NCBI GenBank assembly: GCA_039030915.1
Contig: JBCCDG010000001.1
Location: 45,194 to 109,193, forward strand
DNA from: Thermohalobaculum sp039030915
GTDB lineage: Bacteria; Pseudomonadota; Alphaproteobacteria; Rhodobacterales; Rhodobacteraceae
Length of the DNA: 64,000 bases
Reading direction: 5' to 3'
Position numbers and translations under genes: made by a program. The notes under the pieces are model-generated. The model was not told the DNA's origin and did no database searches. It was given only the letters and a program-made list of their open reading frames with translations. This document shows positions 8,800 through 18,515 of the stretch, piece by piece; positions within the stretch are counted from its first letter, which is position 1, and every line of letters starts with the position of its first letter.

Positions 8800-9203
8800 C
8801 AGACGAACACATTCATCGAGATACGCAACCAGTCAGTCCTGATTTCGGAAACAAAACTGAATGCTGGGTTAATTTATGACCAAATTTCTATCGAATATGG
8901 CGCGAAGTTCTACTGATTGCGGCGCCCGCAGAGCGCTGTGCGCTCCGCCGCAGGAAATTGATCAGAAGGCGTTAACCCGCTGAAAGCTTGCCATACAGCT
9001 CGAGCTTTCGCGGATAACTTACGGCTCTGCAAAGATAATTAGGAAGATGGCCGACGCCACGAGGAGCTGCGCAGTCGCCACGAAGCACCAACCCGTGATC
9101 GCCGATGAGCCTCACGACGCACCAGAGTCCGCTCCGCATGGTTCGGGCGACCGCGCCGCTGCCGCGCTGGCCGTTAAGCGGGCCGGCGCGGCAGGTCGTT
9201 CGG
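8800..9203. other. Gene-free interval between ntrX and the 70-aa ORF
   Basis: About 400 bp without a supported gene. The half nearest 8800-8915 is AT-rich. An imperfect 11-bp hairpin (9162-9191, CCGCGC-GGCC arms around a short loop) lies just past the ntrX stop and may help end the ntr transcript, but it has no T-run. Confidence 0.5.
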
Positions 9204-10622
9204 TCATTCGTCGATGAGCTCTTCCTCCGCACCTTCGCTCACGGCAACCCTCACGCCGCCGCGCGATGTGGTGCTGACGCCCAGCATCTTGAGCTTGCGA
9301 TGGAGCGCCGAGCGCTCCATGCCGACGAAACTCGCGGTCTTCGAGATATTGCCGCCGAAGCGGTTGATCTGCGCCACCAGATATTCCCGCTCGAAGAGCT
9401 CCCGCGCCTCGCGGAGCGGCAGGGACGCGACCGCGGCCAGGAGCCCGCCAAGCCCCGCCTCGCCCATCTCGCCCGTCGCGCCCGGCAGTTCCTCGGGCTC
9501 GATCGTGCGGCTGTCGCTGCCGAGGATCAGCACCTGCTCCATCATGTTGCGAAGTTGCCGGACATTGCCGGGCCAGCTCCGCGTCTGGAGCGCCGCCAGC
9601 GCGCCGTCTGACAGCACGCGCCGCGTCAGCCCCTGCTCGCGCGCGAACCGGTCGAGAAAGTGGTTCGCGAGCTCGGGTATATCGTCCCGCCGTCGGTCGA
9701 GGCTCGGCACCTCGATGGGCATCACGTTGAGGCGGTGATAGAGATCCTCGCGGAACCGGCCGGCCGTGATCTCGGCCTGCAAGTCGCGGTTCGTGGCCGA
9801 AATGACGCGTACATCGACCCGCACGGTCGCGCTGTCGCCGAGCCGCGTGAACGCCTGATCCACCAGCACCCGCAGGATCTTGGACTGCGTGCCATAGGGC
9901 ATGTCGCCGACTTCATCGATGAAGAGCGTGCCGCCATGCGCCTTCTCGAAGAGCCCCGGCTGCAGACCTCCGCCCGTGCGCACCCGACCGAAGAGAAGCT
10001 CCTCCATCCGGTCCGCCTCGACGCTGGCGGCATTGACCACCACGAACGGGCTCTGTCCGCGCTCGGAGTGGTGGTGGATGTACCGCGCCGCCACCTCCTT
10101 GCCGGTCCCGGGCCCGCCCGTCAGCAGCACGCGGCTCCCGCCTCGTGCCACGCGGTCGAGCTTGCCGCGAAGTGTCACGATGGCATGACTTTGGCCCACC
10201 AGGCGCCAGTTCTCCGCCTCCGCCCGCCGATAGGTCACATTTTCCCGGCGCAGCCGCGAGGCTTCGAGCGCCCGGCTTACGACCACCAGAAGCTGATCCA
10301 TGTTGAAGGGCTTCTCGATGAAATCGTAGGCGCCCTGCTTCACGGCGGCCACGGCCAGCTCGATATTGCCGTGCCCCGAGATGATCACGATGGGCACGGC
10401 GGGATTGTCGCGCTTCACGCGCTTCAGGATCTCGATCCCGTCCATCCGGCTGCCCTGGAGCCAGATATCGAGGATGATCAGGTCTGGCAGAGCCCCGTCG
10501 ATGGAGGCAAACGCGCTGTCGGCATCGAACGCCTCCCGGGTCGCGTGCCCTTCATCGCTCAGCAGGTCCCCGATCAGGTCGCGGATGTCCGCCTCGTCGT
10601 CGACGATCAGAATATCAGCCAT
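9204..10622 (-). CDS. ntrX: NtrX response regulator, GAFTGA loop lost
   Basis: NtrX is the response regulator partner of NtrY in nitrogen and redox control. Receiver domain: residues 1-120, phospho-acceptor Asp52 in LIILDIWL. AAA+ domain: Walker A GGPGTGKE (169-176) and Walker B TLFIDEVGD. A Fis-type DNA-binding helix-turn-helix is at the C terminus (GGNISKTASFVGMERSALHR). The sigma-54 contact loop GAFTGA is absent: the place where it should follow LFG reads RVRTGGGLQPG (213-223). It therefore probably acts without sigma-54, as reported for some alphaproteobacterial NtrX proteins. It starts 6 bp after the ntrY stop. Confidence 0.95.
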   Translation of the reverse strand: MADILIVDDEADIRDLIGDLLSDEGHATREAFDADSAFASIDGALPDLIILDIWLQGSRMDGIEILKRVKRDNPAVPIVIISGHGNIELAVAAVKQGAYDFIEKPFNMDQLLVVVSRALEASRLRRENVTYRRAEAENWRLVGQSHAIVTLRGKLDRVARGGSRVLLTGGPGTGKEVAARYIHHHSERGQSPFVVVNAASVEADRMEELLFGRVRTGGGLQPGLFEKAHGGTLFIDEVGDMPYGTQSKILRVLVDQAFTRLGDSATVRVDVRVISATNRDLQAEITAGRFREDLYHRLNVMPIEVPSLDRRRDDIPELANHFLDRFAREQGLTRRVLSDGALAALQTRSWPGNVRQLRNMMEQVLILGSDSRTIEPEELPGATGEMGEAGLGGLLAAVASLPLREARELFEREYLVAQINRFGGNISKTASFVGMERSALHRKLKMLGVSTTSRGGVRVAVSEGAEEELIDE

Positions 10623-10628
10623 GCTCGC

Positions 10629-12995
10629 TCACGTCCTCTCGTGCTTGCCCGTTGCCGGGTCTTCGCGCCCTTGCGGGCCGTCTCGTTCGTTGTTGCTTGT
10701 CGTCGCTTGGTGCCGGCCCGAACGGCCTGCGGGCCGTGGCAGGCGCAGCGTCACCTGCGCCCCGTCGAGCCCGCCGGCATCCCTGCCCCGCCCGCTCGCG
10801 TCGCCGAGCGCGATGGTCCCGCCATGCTGCTCGACGATCTTGCGCACGATCGCGAGGCCGAGGCCGGTGCCCTTCTTCCTCGTCGTGACATAAGGATCGG
10901 TCAGCCGGTCGCGCCCCTCCTCCGGCAGGCCGATCCCGTTGTCCGCGATATCAACGCGCCAGCCGCGCCCCTTCTCGCTGACGCGCAGGCGGATGCGCCC
11001 TGATCCTTTGAGCGCCCCCTTCTCATGCCGTGCCTCTATGGCGTCGGCGGCGTTCTGCAGGAGATTGGTGAGGCACTGGCCCAGAAGCCCGCGATCGGCG
11101 GCAAGCGGGATCGGCCTGTCTGGCAGCGCCGTCTCGTACTCGATATGGACCGCCTCCCCGCCCTCGCCCCGCGCCCCCTCCTGCAGCAGCACGGCCTCGC
11201 GGATCAGATCGCCGAGATCCACCGTCTCCATAACCGGTTCGGGCATGCGCGCGAAGCGGCTGAAGGCATCGACCATACGCCTGATCTCTCCCGCCTGGCG
11301 CGTAATGACGTCCAGCATGCGCTCGAGCTGCGCCCCATCCTCACCGAGGCGGCCGGCGAACTTCTTGCGCATGCGGTCGGCCGAAAGCTGAATGGGCGTC
11401 AGCGGGTTCTTGATCTCATGCGCCACGCGCCGCGCCACATCGCCCCATGCCGCCATGCGCTGGGCCGAGGCGAGCGCGGTGATGTCATCGAAGGTGACCA
11501 CATGGCCTTCCTCAGGTGCATAGGAGTTCTTGAGCGCCACGCGGCAGAGGAACTCCCGCTGCTGCCCCCCGACGGCGACCCGTACCTCGCCGGAACCGAC
11601 GCCCGAGGGCGAGCGGCTGGACGCCTCCAGAAGCGGCGCGAAGGCTGGCACCGCCTCCTCCATAGTGCGCCCGTGCGCATCCGCCGCGTCGATATCGAGC
11701 AGCGTGGTCGCTGCCTGGTTGAGGAGCGTCACACGCCCCTCCCCGTCCAATCCCATGACGCCCGCCGTCACACCGGAAAGCACCGCTTCCGTCAGGCGCC
11801 GGCGCCGCTCAGTCTCCTGGTTCGCATGGATCAGCGCATCGCGCTGACCTTTGAGCTGCGCGGCCATGCGGTTGAAACTGCGGGAGAGGATGGAGATCTC
11901 GTCGCCGCCCCGTTCCTCCTTGACGCGAACGTCGAGATCGCCCCCGCCGATCCGCTCCGCCGCCCCGGCCAGCCTGCCGACAGGCTTGGCCAGCCGCTCG
12001 GCGAAGAGGAGGCCGAGGAGCGTCGAGGAGCAGATCACGAGAAGCGCGAAGCCCACATAGATGAGCGCGAAATCGCGGAGAAGGCTCCCGCGTTCGGCCT
12101 CGAGCTGTTCATAGAGCCGGACCGTGTCCTCCGTTTCGTCGAGAAGGCGCAGAACCTCCCCCTCCACGTCGCGGCTCACATAGAGGAAGGCATCGAAGAA
12201 GTTCGTCAGGAAGACCAGCGCGCGGATCTCGTTGTTCCGATCGTCGTTCGTGATCACCACCTCGCCGGCACGGGCGCGCGCCACCTCGTCGTCGGTCGGC
12301 GGCTCGAAGGCGAAGAGGTAGGAAAACTCGCCGCGGGCGACGATCTCCCGGTCCGAGTTGAAGACGAAGGCTTCCGGCAACTCGCGCAGGATGGCCTGGC
12401 TGCGCACCAGTTCGTTGAGCTGCCCGCCGGTCAGACCCCCTTCCTGCTGAGCCGTCCGGTTGAGGTCGTTGGCCATCGCCAGAACGTCGCCGCGGATGTT
12501 CTGCCGGTGCTCCCGCTCATAGGCGCGGGCGACGTCGAGCGCGTTGCTGACAACGCTACCGACGCGATCCGAGAACCAGGACTCGATACCGAAATTGACT
12601 GAAAGCGTCGCGAAGACCGCGACGATGACGGTCGGGACCAGCGCGACGAGCCCAAAGGTGCCCGCGAGGCGGAGATGAAGCTTCGAGCCGACGCGCCCGG
12701 CCTTGCGCGCGGCGATAAGGGTCGCGATCCGGACCGCCAGCACCGCCCCGAAAACGAGGAGATAGAGAGCGTCTGCCGCAAGGATGATGCGCAGGAACGA
12801 ACTGTCGCCGCCCGCTCCACGCCCGAGCGCAACAACCGTGACGATCGCCAGCACGGGACCGAGCAGGATGAGCGGGATGAGCGTCCGCCGCTCGATCCGC
12901 CGCGCCCAGGCGCCGTTGCGTAGCCCGATGCTTGCCGCGCCCATCGGCGCGTCTGCTCCGCTCACTGCCCTCTCCCCGGCCGTACGTTGCGGCAC
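10629..12995 (-). CDS. ntrY: NtrY sensor histidine kinase
   Basis: NtrY is the membrane sensor kinase paired with NtrX. The 788-residue protein has N-terminal membrane segments (LIPLILLGPVLAIVTVVALG and following), an extracytoplasmic region, another membrane span near residue 310 (FALLVICSSTLLGLLFAE), HAMP and PAS domains, and a kinase core with phospho-accepting His526 in HEIKNPLTP, the N box, and G boxes DNGIGLPEEG and GTGLGLAIV. GTG 12995 is used as start without a good ribosome site; an ATG at 12944 is an alternative. The C-terminal tail after residue 760 is polar and low complexity. Confidence 0.96.
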   Translation of the reverse strand: MPQRTAGERAVSGADAPMGAASIGLRNGAWARRIERRTLIPLILLGPVLAIVTVVALGRGAGGDSSFLRIILAADALYLLVFGAVLAVRIATLIAARKAGRVGSKLHLRLAGTFGLVALVPTVIVAVFATLSVNFGIESWFSDRVGSVVSNALDVARAYEREHRQNIRGDVLAMANDLNRTAQQEGGLTGGQLNELVRSQAILRELPEAFVFNSDREIVARGEFSYLFAFEPPTDDEVARARAGEVVITNDDRNNEIRALVFLTNFFDAFLYVSRDVEGEVLRLLDETEDTVRLYEQLEAERGSLLRDFALIYVGFALLVICSSTLLGLLFAERLAKPVGRLAGAAERIGGGDLDVRVKEERGGDEISILSRSFNRMAAQLKGQRDALIHANQETERRRRLTEAVLSGVTAGVMGLDGEGRVTLLNQAATTLLDIDAADAHGRTMEEAVPAFAPLLEASSRSPSGVGSGEVRVAVGGQQREFLCRVALKNSYAPEEGHVVTFDDITALASAQRMAAWGDVARRVAHEIKNPLTPIQLSADRMRKKFAGRLGEDGAQLERMLDVITRQAGEIRRMVDAFSRFARMPEPVMETVDLGDLIREAVLLQEGARGEGGEAVHIEYETALPDRPIPLAADRGLLGQCLTNLLQNAADAIEARHEKGALKGSGRIRLRVSEKGRGWRVDIADNGIGLPEEGRDRLTDPYVTTRKKGTGLGLAIVRKIVEQHGGTIALGDASGRGRDAGGLDGAQVTLRLPRPAGRSGRHQATTSNNERDGPQGREDPATGKHERT

Positions 12996-13049
12996 TGGTG
13001 TGTCGCGGGCGCCGCATCGCGGCGTGCCCGGGGCGCAACTGTTGCGCGC

Positions 13050-14525
13050 CTACATCAGTTTTTTGCCGCGTGTGACCGGAATGTCAAGCTCTCTGATTTT
13101 TTTGCGGAGTGTGTTTCGATTGATCCCGAGCAGATCAGCCGCTTTCAGCTGATTGCCGCGCGTGGCAGCCATCGTAAGCGCGATCAGCGGCATCTCGACC
13201 TCACGCAGAACACGATCGTAAAGCCCAGACGGGGGCAGTCCCTCGCCATGCAGGTTAAAGTAGCGCCTCAGGTGTAGCTCAACCGCCGCACCGAGCGTGC
13301 GCCCGACCTCCCCCGCTTCTGGTCCGTCGAGCCCATCACCGCCTTCGCGCGCCGAAAGCTCCGCCTCGACCACCGCCGCGCCCACCAGATCGTCGGGGCA
13401 GAGCACCGCGATGCGCCGGACGAGATTCTCGAGCTCGCGAACATTGCCGGGCCAGCGGTGCTGCTTCAGCCGCTCCAGCGCCTCCGCATCTAGCGACTTT
13501 CTCGGCAGGCCCTCCTTCTCGGCGCGCGCAAAGAAATGGCGCGCGAGATCCGGGATATCGTCCGCCCGCTCACGGAGCGCTGGAAGCCGGATCGGCACGA
13601 CATTGATGCGGTAGTAAAGATCCTCGCGAAAACGCCCCTCCGCGATCAGCCCGCGCAGATCCTGATGGGTGGCGGCGACGATGCGCACATCGGCCCGCCG
13701 CGGCACCCTTCCGCCAACGCTCGTATACTCGCCCTCCTGCAGCACGCGGAGAAGCCGTGTCTGAGCTTCGGGCGGCATGTCCCCAATTTCATCGAGGAAA
13801 AGCGTGCCGCCCTGGGCTTGCTCAAAGCGTCCCGCCGCCCGTTCCGTCGCGCCCGTGAACGCGCCCTTCTCATGCCCGAAAAGCTCGCTCTCGATCAGCT
13901 CGCGCGGGATCGCTGCCATGTTGATCGGCACGAAGGGACCGCGCGAGCGCTTGCCGAAGTTATGGAGCGCACGGGCGACCAGCTCCTTGCCCGTCCCGCT
14001 TTCCCCAGTGACCATGACGCTGAGATCGGTGTGCATGAGCCGCGCCATGACGCGGTAGACCTCCTGCATCGCTGTCGACCGGCCGATGAGCGGCAGGTTC
14101 TGCTCCGCGGGTGCGCCTTCCTCCGATCCGTCGGGCCGGGCCAGCCGGTCGCCGAGACCCTTCTCTACGACCGCCAGAAGTTCCTTCAAATCGAAGGGCT
14201 TGGGCAGGTATTCGTAAGCGCCAACTTCAGCGGCGCGGATCGCAGTGAGAACGGTGTTCTGCGCGCTCATCACCACGACCGGCAGATCCGGCCGCTTGCG
14301 CCGGATCGCAGGCAGCAAATCGAGCGCATCCCCGTCCGGCATGTGCACGTCGGTAACCACGAGGTTACCTTCGCCCTCCTCGACCATGCGCCACAGCGCA
14401 GAGGACGAGCCTGTGGCCCGCACCCGGCAACCGATACGCGCCAACGCCTGGCTGAGGACGGTCCGGATCGCCCGGTCATCATCCGCCACCAGAACGGTAC
14501 GTCCGCTATCGCCCGACACGTTCAT
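13050..14525 (-). CDS. ntrC: NtrC nitrogen response regulator
   Basis: NtrC (glnG/NR-I) is phosphorylated by NtrB and activates nitrogen-assimilation genes. Receiver: Asp59 in LVVTDVHMPDGDAL. AAA+ domain: Walker A GESGTGKE (174-181), an intact sigma-54 loop GAFTGA (221-226), and Walker B TLFLDEIGDMP. The Fis-type helix-turn-helix lies at the end (KAADLLGINRNTLRKKI). The intact GAFTGA contrasts with the sigma-54-independent NtrC described in Rhodobacter capsulatus and with the NtrX in this window. It starts 20 bp after the ntrB stop. Confidence 0.97.
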   Translation of the reverse strand: MNVSGDSGRTVLVADDDRAIRTVLSQALARIGCRVRATGSSSALWRMVEEGEGNLVVTDVHMPDGDALDLLPAIRRKRPDLPVVVMSAQNTVLTAIRAAEVGAYEYLPKPFDLKELLAVVEKGLGDRLARPDGSEEGAPAEQNLPLIGRSTAMQEVYRVMARLMHTDLSVMVTGESGTGKELVARALHNFGKRSRGPFVPINMAAIPRELIESELFGHEKGAFTGATERAAGRFEQAQGGTLFLDEIGDMPPEAQTRLLRVLQEGEYTSVGGRVPRRADVRIVAATHQDLRGLIAEGRFREDLYYRINVVPIRLPALRERADDIPDLARHFFARAEKEGLPRKSLDAEALERLKQHRWPGNVRELENLVRRIAVLCPDDLVGAAVVEAELSAREGGDGLDGPEAGEVGRTLGAAVELHLRRYFNLHGEGLPPSGLYDRVLREVEMPLIALTMAATRGNQLKAADLLGINRNTLRKKIRELDIPVTRGKKLM

Positions 14526-14545
14526 CGGCCCATCTCCGTCCAGCC

Positions 14546-15676
14546 CTATCGCCCGGCGCCCACTGGCTCGGCCGTCTCGATCGTCTCCGCCGCCGCGATG
14601 TCCCGCGCGCTGGCGATGGGCAGACGCAGCTTCATGCGCGTCCAGCCCGGCTCGCTCTCGCAGGAAATCACGCCGCCATGGTCCGTCATCGCCTTGGAGA
14701 CGAACGCGAGCCCGAGGCCCGAGCCATTGTTCTTCGAGGTCACGAAGGGCTCGAAGATATGGCGCTTCATCTCGTCGGGCACGCCGCTGCCGTTGTCGGC
14801 GATGGTCACCTGGAGCGGCAATGACGCCCGCTTGCCCGAAGGACCGACGACCTTGATTCCGGCACGGTAGCCCGTACGCACCGTGATCAATCCGCCAACT
14901 TCTGGCGTGGCTTCGCCGGCGTTCTTCAACAGGTTTATGAAGATCTGGATCAGCTGGTCCGGATCGCCCATGACCGGCGGCAGCGAGGGGTCGTACTCCT
15001 CGATGAACCGTGCGTGCCGTGCAAACCCGGCCTTCGCGGCCTTCACCGCCCGGTCGAGCACGTCGTGGATGTTCACCGGCACGGAGTGGCGTGGCCCGAT
15101 GGCGCCAAATTCCTCGACCTGGGCGAGGAGACTGCTGATCCGGTCCGCTTCGGCGCGGATCAGCTCGGTCAGCTCACGATCCCGCTCGCCAAGGTTCATC
15201 TCCAGAAGCTGGGCGGCGCCCGAGATGCCGGCCAGCGGGTTCTTGACCTCATGCGCCAGCATGGCCGCCATACCGGTCATCGAGCGTGCCGCATCGCGAT
15301 GGGTGAGCGAGCGATCCATCGAATCCGCGATCGCACGCGGCTGCAGCATCAGCAGCAGAGGCCGCCCTGCCCCAGCCCCGCCGATCTGTGCGACCGAAAG
15401 ATCGACGAGCCGCGTCGGCGCCTCAGGCCAGGAAAGCTCGACGTCGTAATCCGCCATACTGATCCCATCGCGCGCCGCCTGCTCCACGAGCGCCATGACG
15501 CGGCTGCCCGAGCCCGCATACTCCGACAGCCGCCCGCCCTTGAGCTGCCGTTCGGAGGCCGCCAGGAAATGCTCTGCGGTGGCGTTCACCGCCAGGATCT
15601 CGCCCTCGGGCGAGAGCACGAGCGCAGGGTTCGGCAGCGCGTTCCAGAGCGCACCTTCGTCCAGATCGGGCATCAT
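14546..15676 (-). CDS. ntrB: NtrB nitrogen sensor histidine kinase
   Basis: NtrB (glnL/NR-II) is the cytoplasmic kinase/phosphatase that, with PII, controls NtrC. The 376-residue protein has an N-terminal PAS domain (about residues 10-110), the phospho-accepting His142 in AHEVKNPLAG, an N box LLKNAGEA, and G boxes NGSGVPDE and GSGLGLAFV. There are no membrane spans, as expected. Its ATG overlaps the dusB stop codon by 4 bp, so it is coupled to dusB as in the classic nifR3-ntrB-ntrC operon. Confidence 0.97.
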   Translation of the reverse strand: MMPDLDEGALWNALPNPALVLSPEGEILAVNATAEHFLAASERQLKGGRLSEYAGSGSRVMALVEQAARDGISMADYDVELSWPEAPTRLVDLSVAQIGGAGAGRPLLLMLQPRAIADSMDRSLTHRDAARSMTGMAAMLAHEVKNPLAGISGAAQLLEMNLGERDRELTELIRAEADRISSLLAQVEEFGAIGPRHSVPVNIHDVLDRAVKAAKAGFARHARFIEEYDPSLPPVMGDPDQLIQIFINLLKNAGEATPEVGGLITVRTGYRAGIKVVGPSGKRASLPLQVTIADNGSGVPDEMKRHIFEPFVTSKNNGSGLGLAFVSKAMTDHGGVISCESEPGWTRMKLRLPIASARDIAAAETIETAEPVGAGR

Positions 15677-16668
15677 GCTGCCAGCGCCTCCTCCGCAGCC
15701 TCGAGCGGCGGAACGCCGTCACGCAAAAGCCTTGCCACGTCTGCCGGTGTCTCGGCCCGCATCAGCGCGGCACGGAGCGCGCCGGAGCCCGGCAACCGCG
15801 CGAGATACCAGCCAAGATGCTTGCGCGCCGTCCTGAGGCCGATCTCCGGGCCGTAGTGGTCGAGCTGCGCCGCGTGATGGCGACAGATGAGCGCTGCCAG
15901 CGCAGCGCCGCGAGGTGCTGCGAGGACAGGCCGACCCGCGAGCCCCGCCGCGATCTGAGCCGGCACCCATGGCGCGCCCTGCGCCCCACGCCCCACCATC
16001 ACCGCGGCGGCGCCGGAGGCTGCCAGTGCCGCGCGGGCGCTCGCGAGGTCGACGATATCCCCATTCGCGATGACCGGTACGCGCACGGCCTCGACCACCG
16101 CGCGGATCGACGCCCAGTCCGCCCTGCCCCTGTAGAAGTCGCATCGGGTACGTCCGTGTACGGTGATCGCCTGCACGCCGGCTGCCTCCGCCCTCACCGC
16201 AATCTGCGGCGCGTTCATGGCACCCCGGTCCCAGCCGAGCCGCATCTTCAGCGTTACGGGTACGTCGACGGCGTCGACGACGGCCTCGACAAGCGAGAGC
16301 GCATGGTCCGGATCCCGCATCAGCGCGGAGCCCGAAAGCCCGTTCGTCACCTTCTTGGCGGGGCATCCCATGTTGATGTCGATAATGCGCGCGCCGTCGC
16401 CTGCGAGCCTGCGCGCCGCCTCCGCCATCCAGCGTGCCTCGCGTCCCGCGATCTGCACGGCAGTGAGCGCGTCGCCCGCCGCGAGCTCCGCTTTCTGCCG
16501 TACGGAAGGCTTGGCCTCGACCATCTCGCGGCTCGCCACCATTTCGGATACCACGAGCCCCGCGCCGTATTCGGCGACGATTGAACGGAAAGGCCGGTCC
16601 GTAACGCCTGCCATGGGCGCAAGGATCACCGGCTCTTTGATGACGATATGGCCAATCTTCAGTGTCAT
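15673..16668 (-). CDS. dusB: tRNA-dihydrouridine synthase DusB (NifR3)
   Basis: This FMN enzyme reduces uridines in the tRNA D-loop. The 331-residue protein begins MTLKIGHIVIKEPVILAPMA and carries the family signature GVTDRPFR and the catalytic Cys102 in INMGCPAKKVTNG. The open frame extends 18 codons upstream, but ATG 16668 has GAGGAA in the correct place and matches the family start. It is the first gene of the ntr operon; nifR3 was named for that location. A possible promoter is at 16693-16722. Confidence 0.96.
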   Translation of the reverse strand: MTLKIGHIVIKEPVILAPMAGVTDRPFRSIVAEYGAGLVVSEMVASREMVEAKPSVRQKAELAAGDALTAVQIAGREARWMAEAARRLAGDGARIIDINMGCPAKKVTNGLSGSALMRDPDHALSLVEAVVDAVDVPVTLKMRLGWDRGAMNAPQIAVRAEAAGVQAITVHGRTRCDFYRGRADWASIRAVVEAVRVPVIANGDIVDLASARAALAASGAAAVMVGRGAQGAPWVPAQIAAGLAGRPVLAAPRGAALAALICRHHAAQLDHYGPEIGLRTARKHLGWYLARLPGSGALRAALMRAETPADVARLLRDGVPPLEAAEEALAA

Positions 16669-16692
16669 GCTCAATTCCTCGGCACACCCCAT

Positions 16693-16722
16693 AGCGTAAA
16701 CGCTGCCCCTTGTCTCGCACAA
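16693..16722 (-). promoter_or_regulatory. Possible sigma-70-type promoter for dusB-ntr
   Basis: On the minus strand TTGTGC (16717-16722) is followed after 18 bp by TACGCT (16693-16698), which would start transcription just before dusB. I did not see the sigma-54 TGGC-N8-TTGC pattern in the dusB-ispDF gap. Pattern match only. Confidence 0.35.
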
Positions 16723-16800
16723 CCCACCCTCATAGAGAGCAGCCGGACAAGGCGCGCATCGAGGTGCGCCGATCCAGAGCCCGAGCAGGCCGGGAGGCTC

Positions 16801-18018
16801 ATGCAGGTCGCCGCCGTCATCGTCGCCGCCGGGCGCGGCCTCCGCCTCGGTGGGCCAGTGCCGAAGCAGTACCGCGAGATCGGCGGGCGCATGGTGCTTT
16901 GCCGCACGATCGCCGCGGCGCTGGCAAATCCTCGCATCACGCGTGTCCTGACCGCCATCACCGAGGATTGCCGCAGCCTGTATGACGAGGCCGTGGCGGG
17001 CATCGCCGATCCCCGCCTCACCGCGGCCATTCCCGGCGGTGCGGAGCGGGCGGACACGGTGCGCCTCGCGCTAGAGGCGCTGGAGCCTACGGCGCCCGAT
17101 ATCGTCCTCGTCCACGACGCCGCGCGCCCGTTCGCGTCGGCCGGCCTCTGGGAGGCGCTGATCGACGCCGCCGCCGGCAGCGAGGGCGCCATCGCGGCCG
17201 AGCCGGTGGTCGATGCGCTCTGGGCCGAGGGCGCCGGCACCGATGGCGCCGTTCCAACCGGCTGCTGCGACGCGCCGCGCCCTCGCGCCGGCCTTTGGCG
17301 CGCGCAGACACCGCAGGCCTTTCCCTTCGCGGCCCTCCTCGCCGCCCACCGCACGGAAGCGGAGAGCGACGCGCCGAGCGCGCTCGACGATGCGGAGGTC
17401 TTCCGCCGCTCCGGCGGCACGGTCCGCCTCATCCCCGGCGAGCCCGACAACTTCAAGATCACGACGCCCGCCGACCTCGCCCGCGCCGAGCGCCTGGTCG
17501 CCGAAAGGGAGCCTGCCATGCCGAGCCGCATCGACGTCCGCACCGGCCACGGCTTCGACGTCCACCGCTTCGGGCCGGGCGATCATGTCATGCTCTGCGG
17601 CGTCGCCGTACCCCATAGCCACGGTCTCGTCGGTCATTCGGACGCAGATGTCGGCCTCCATGCGCTGGCGGATGCGCTCTACGGCGCGCTTGCGGAGGGC
17701 GACATCGGCACCCATTTCCCGCCCTCCGATCCGCAATGGAAGGGTGCCGAGAGCCATGTCTTCCTGGCCCATGCCGGCCAGCGGGTCACAGCCCGCGGCG
17801 GGCGCATCTCGAACGTCGATGTCACGCTTCTTTGCGAGCGGCCGAAGATCGGGCCGCATGCCGAGGCCATGCGGGCGGAGATCGGGCGCATCCTCGGCCT
17901 CGCGACCGACCGCATCGGCCTCAAGGCCACCACGATGGAGCGCATGGGCTTTGTCGGGCGGGAAGAAGGGATGGGCTGCATCGCCACGGCGACCGTGATC
18001 CTGGGAGAGACCTCATGA
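16801..18018 (+). CDS. ispDF: Bifunctional IspDF, MEP isoprenoid pathway
   Basis: The fused enzyme makes 4-diphosphocytidyl-2-C-methylerythritol (IspD half) and later 2-C-methylerythritol 2,4-cyclodiphosphate (IspF half). IspD: residues 1 to about 230, with VIVAAGRGLRLGGPVPKQY and LVHDAARPF. IspF: from Met240, with GHGFDVHRF (metal ligands Asp/His), GHSDADVGLHALADAL and GRISNVDVTLL. Start ATG 16801 with GGGAGG close upstream; the open frame runs further upstream but has no signal there. It is divergent from dusB. It overlaps pgpA by 4 bp. The fusion is usual in alphaproteobacteria. Confidence 0.97.
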   Translation: MQVAAVIVAAGRGLRLGGPVPKQYREIGGRMVLCRTIAAALANPRITRVLTAITEDCRSLYDEAVAGIADPRLTAAIPGGAERADTVRLALEALEPTAPDIVLVHDAARPFASAGLWEALIDAAAGSEGAIAAEPVVDALWAEGAGTDGAVPTGCCDAPRPRAGLWRAQTPQAFPFAALLAAHRTEAESDAPSALDDAEVFRRSGGTVRLIPGEPDNFKITTPADLARAERLVAEREPAMPSRIDVRTGHGFDVHRFGPGDHVMLCGVAVPHSHGLVGHSDADVGLHALADALYGALAEGDIGTHFPPSDPQWKGAESHVFLAHAGQRVTARGGRISNVDVTLLCERPKIGPHAEAMRAEIGRILGLATDRIGLKATTMERMGFVGREEGMGCIATATVILGETS

Positions 18019-18515
18019 GCCTGGCCGAACGTATCGCGACGCTCTTCGGCATCGGGCTCATCCCCGGGCCTCAGGGCACCATCGCCAGCCTCGCGACCCT
18101 GCCGCTGGCCTGGCTCCTCCACGTGATCGGCGGCTTCTGGCTCTTCCTGCCGGCCTCTCTCGCGATCGCGGCGCTGGCCTGGTGGGCGACGCACGAGACG
18201 CTGGCGGCGCGCGGCGTGACCGACGGCGACCCGCAGGACATCGTGATCGACGAGGTGGCGGGTCAGCTCATAGCCTTCTGGCCGCTCTCCCTCGGCCTCA
18301 CGCTCACGGGTGCGGCCGCGCATGTCTGGCCCTGGCCGGGCGTCGTTGCCGCATTCCTCCTCTTCCGCCTCTTCGATATCTGGAAGCCGGGCCCCGTCGG
18401 ATGGGCGGAGCGGCTGCCGGGAGCGACGGGCATCATGGCGGATGATTGCCTCGCCGGCATCGCCGCGGCCATCGTGGCGGCCCTTGCCGCGGGAGTTGCC
18501 CATGGATGGTTCTGA
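18015..18515 (+). CDS. pgpA: Phosphatidylglycerophosphatase A
   Basis: PgpA dephosphorylates phosphatidylglycerophosphate to phosphatidylglycerol at the inner membrane. The 166-residue protein has the N-terminal motif GIGLIPGPQGTIASL, several hydrophobic helices, DIVIDEVAGQ, and the acidic ADDCLAGIAAA motif near the C terminus. Its ATG overlaps the ispDF stop (ATGA), and its 3' end overlaps the next gene by 14 bp, so the four genes from ispDF form one coupled operon. Confidence 0.94.
   Translation: MSLAERIATLFGIGLIPGPQGTIASLATLPLAWLLHVIGGFWLFLPASLAIAALAWWATHETLAARGVTDGDPQDIVIDEVAGQLIAFWPLSLGLTLTGAAAHVWPWPGVVAAFLLFRLFDIWKPGPVGWAERLPGATGIMADDCLAGIAAAIVAALAAGVAHGWF

Noticed and set aside
8020..8916. 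Plus-strand frame ending in protein-like AT-rich sequence near 8800-8916
   Set aside because: Most of it is antisense to trkA and the intergenic part has no start or ribosome site; the ending is chance in AT-rich DNA.
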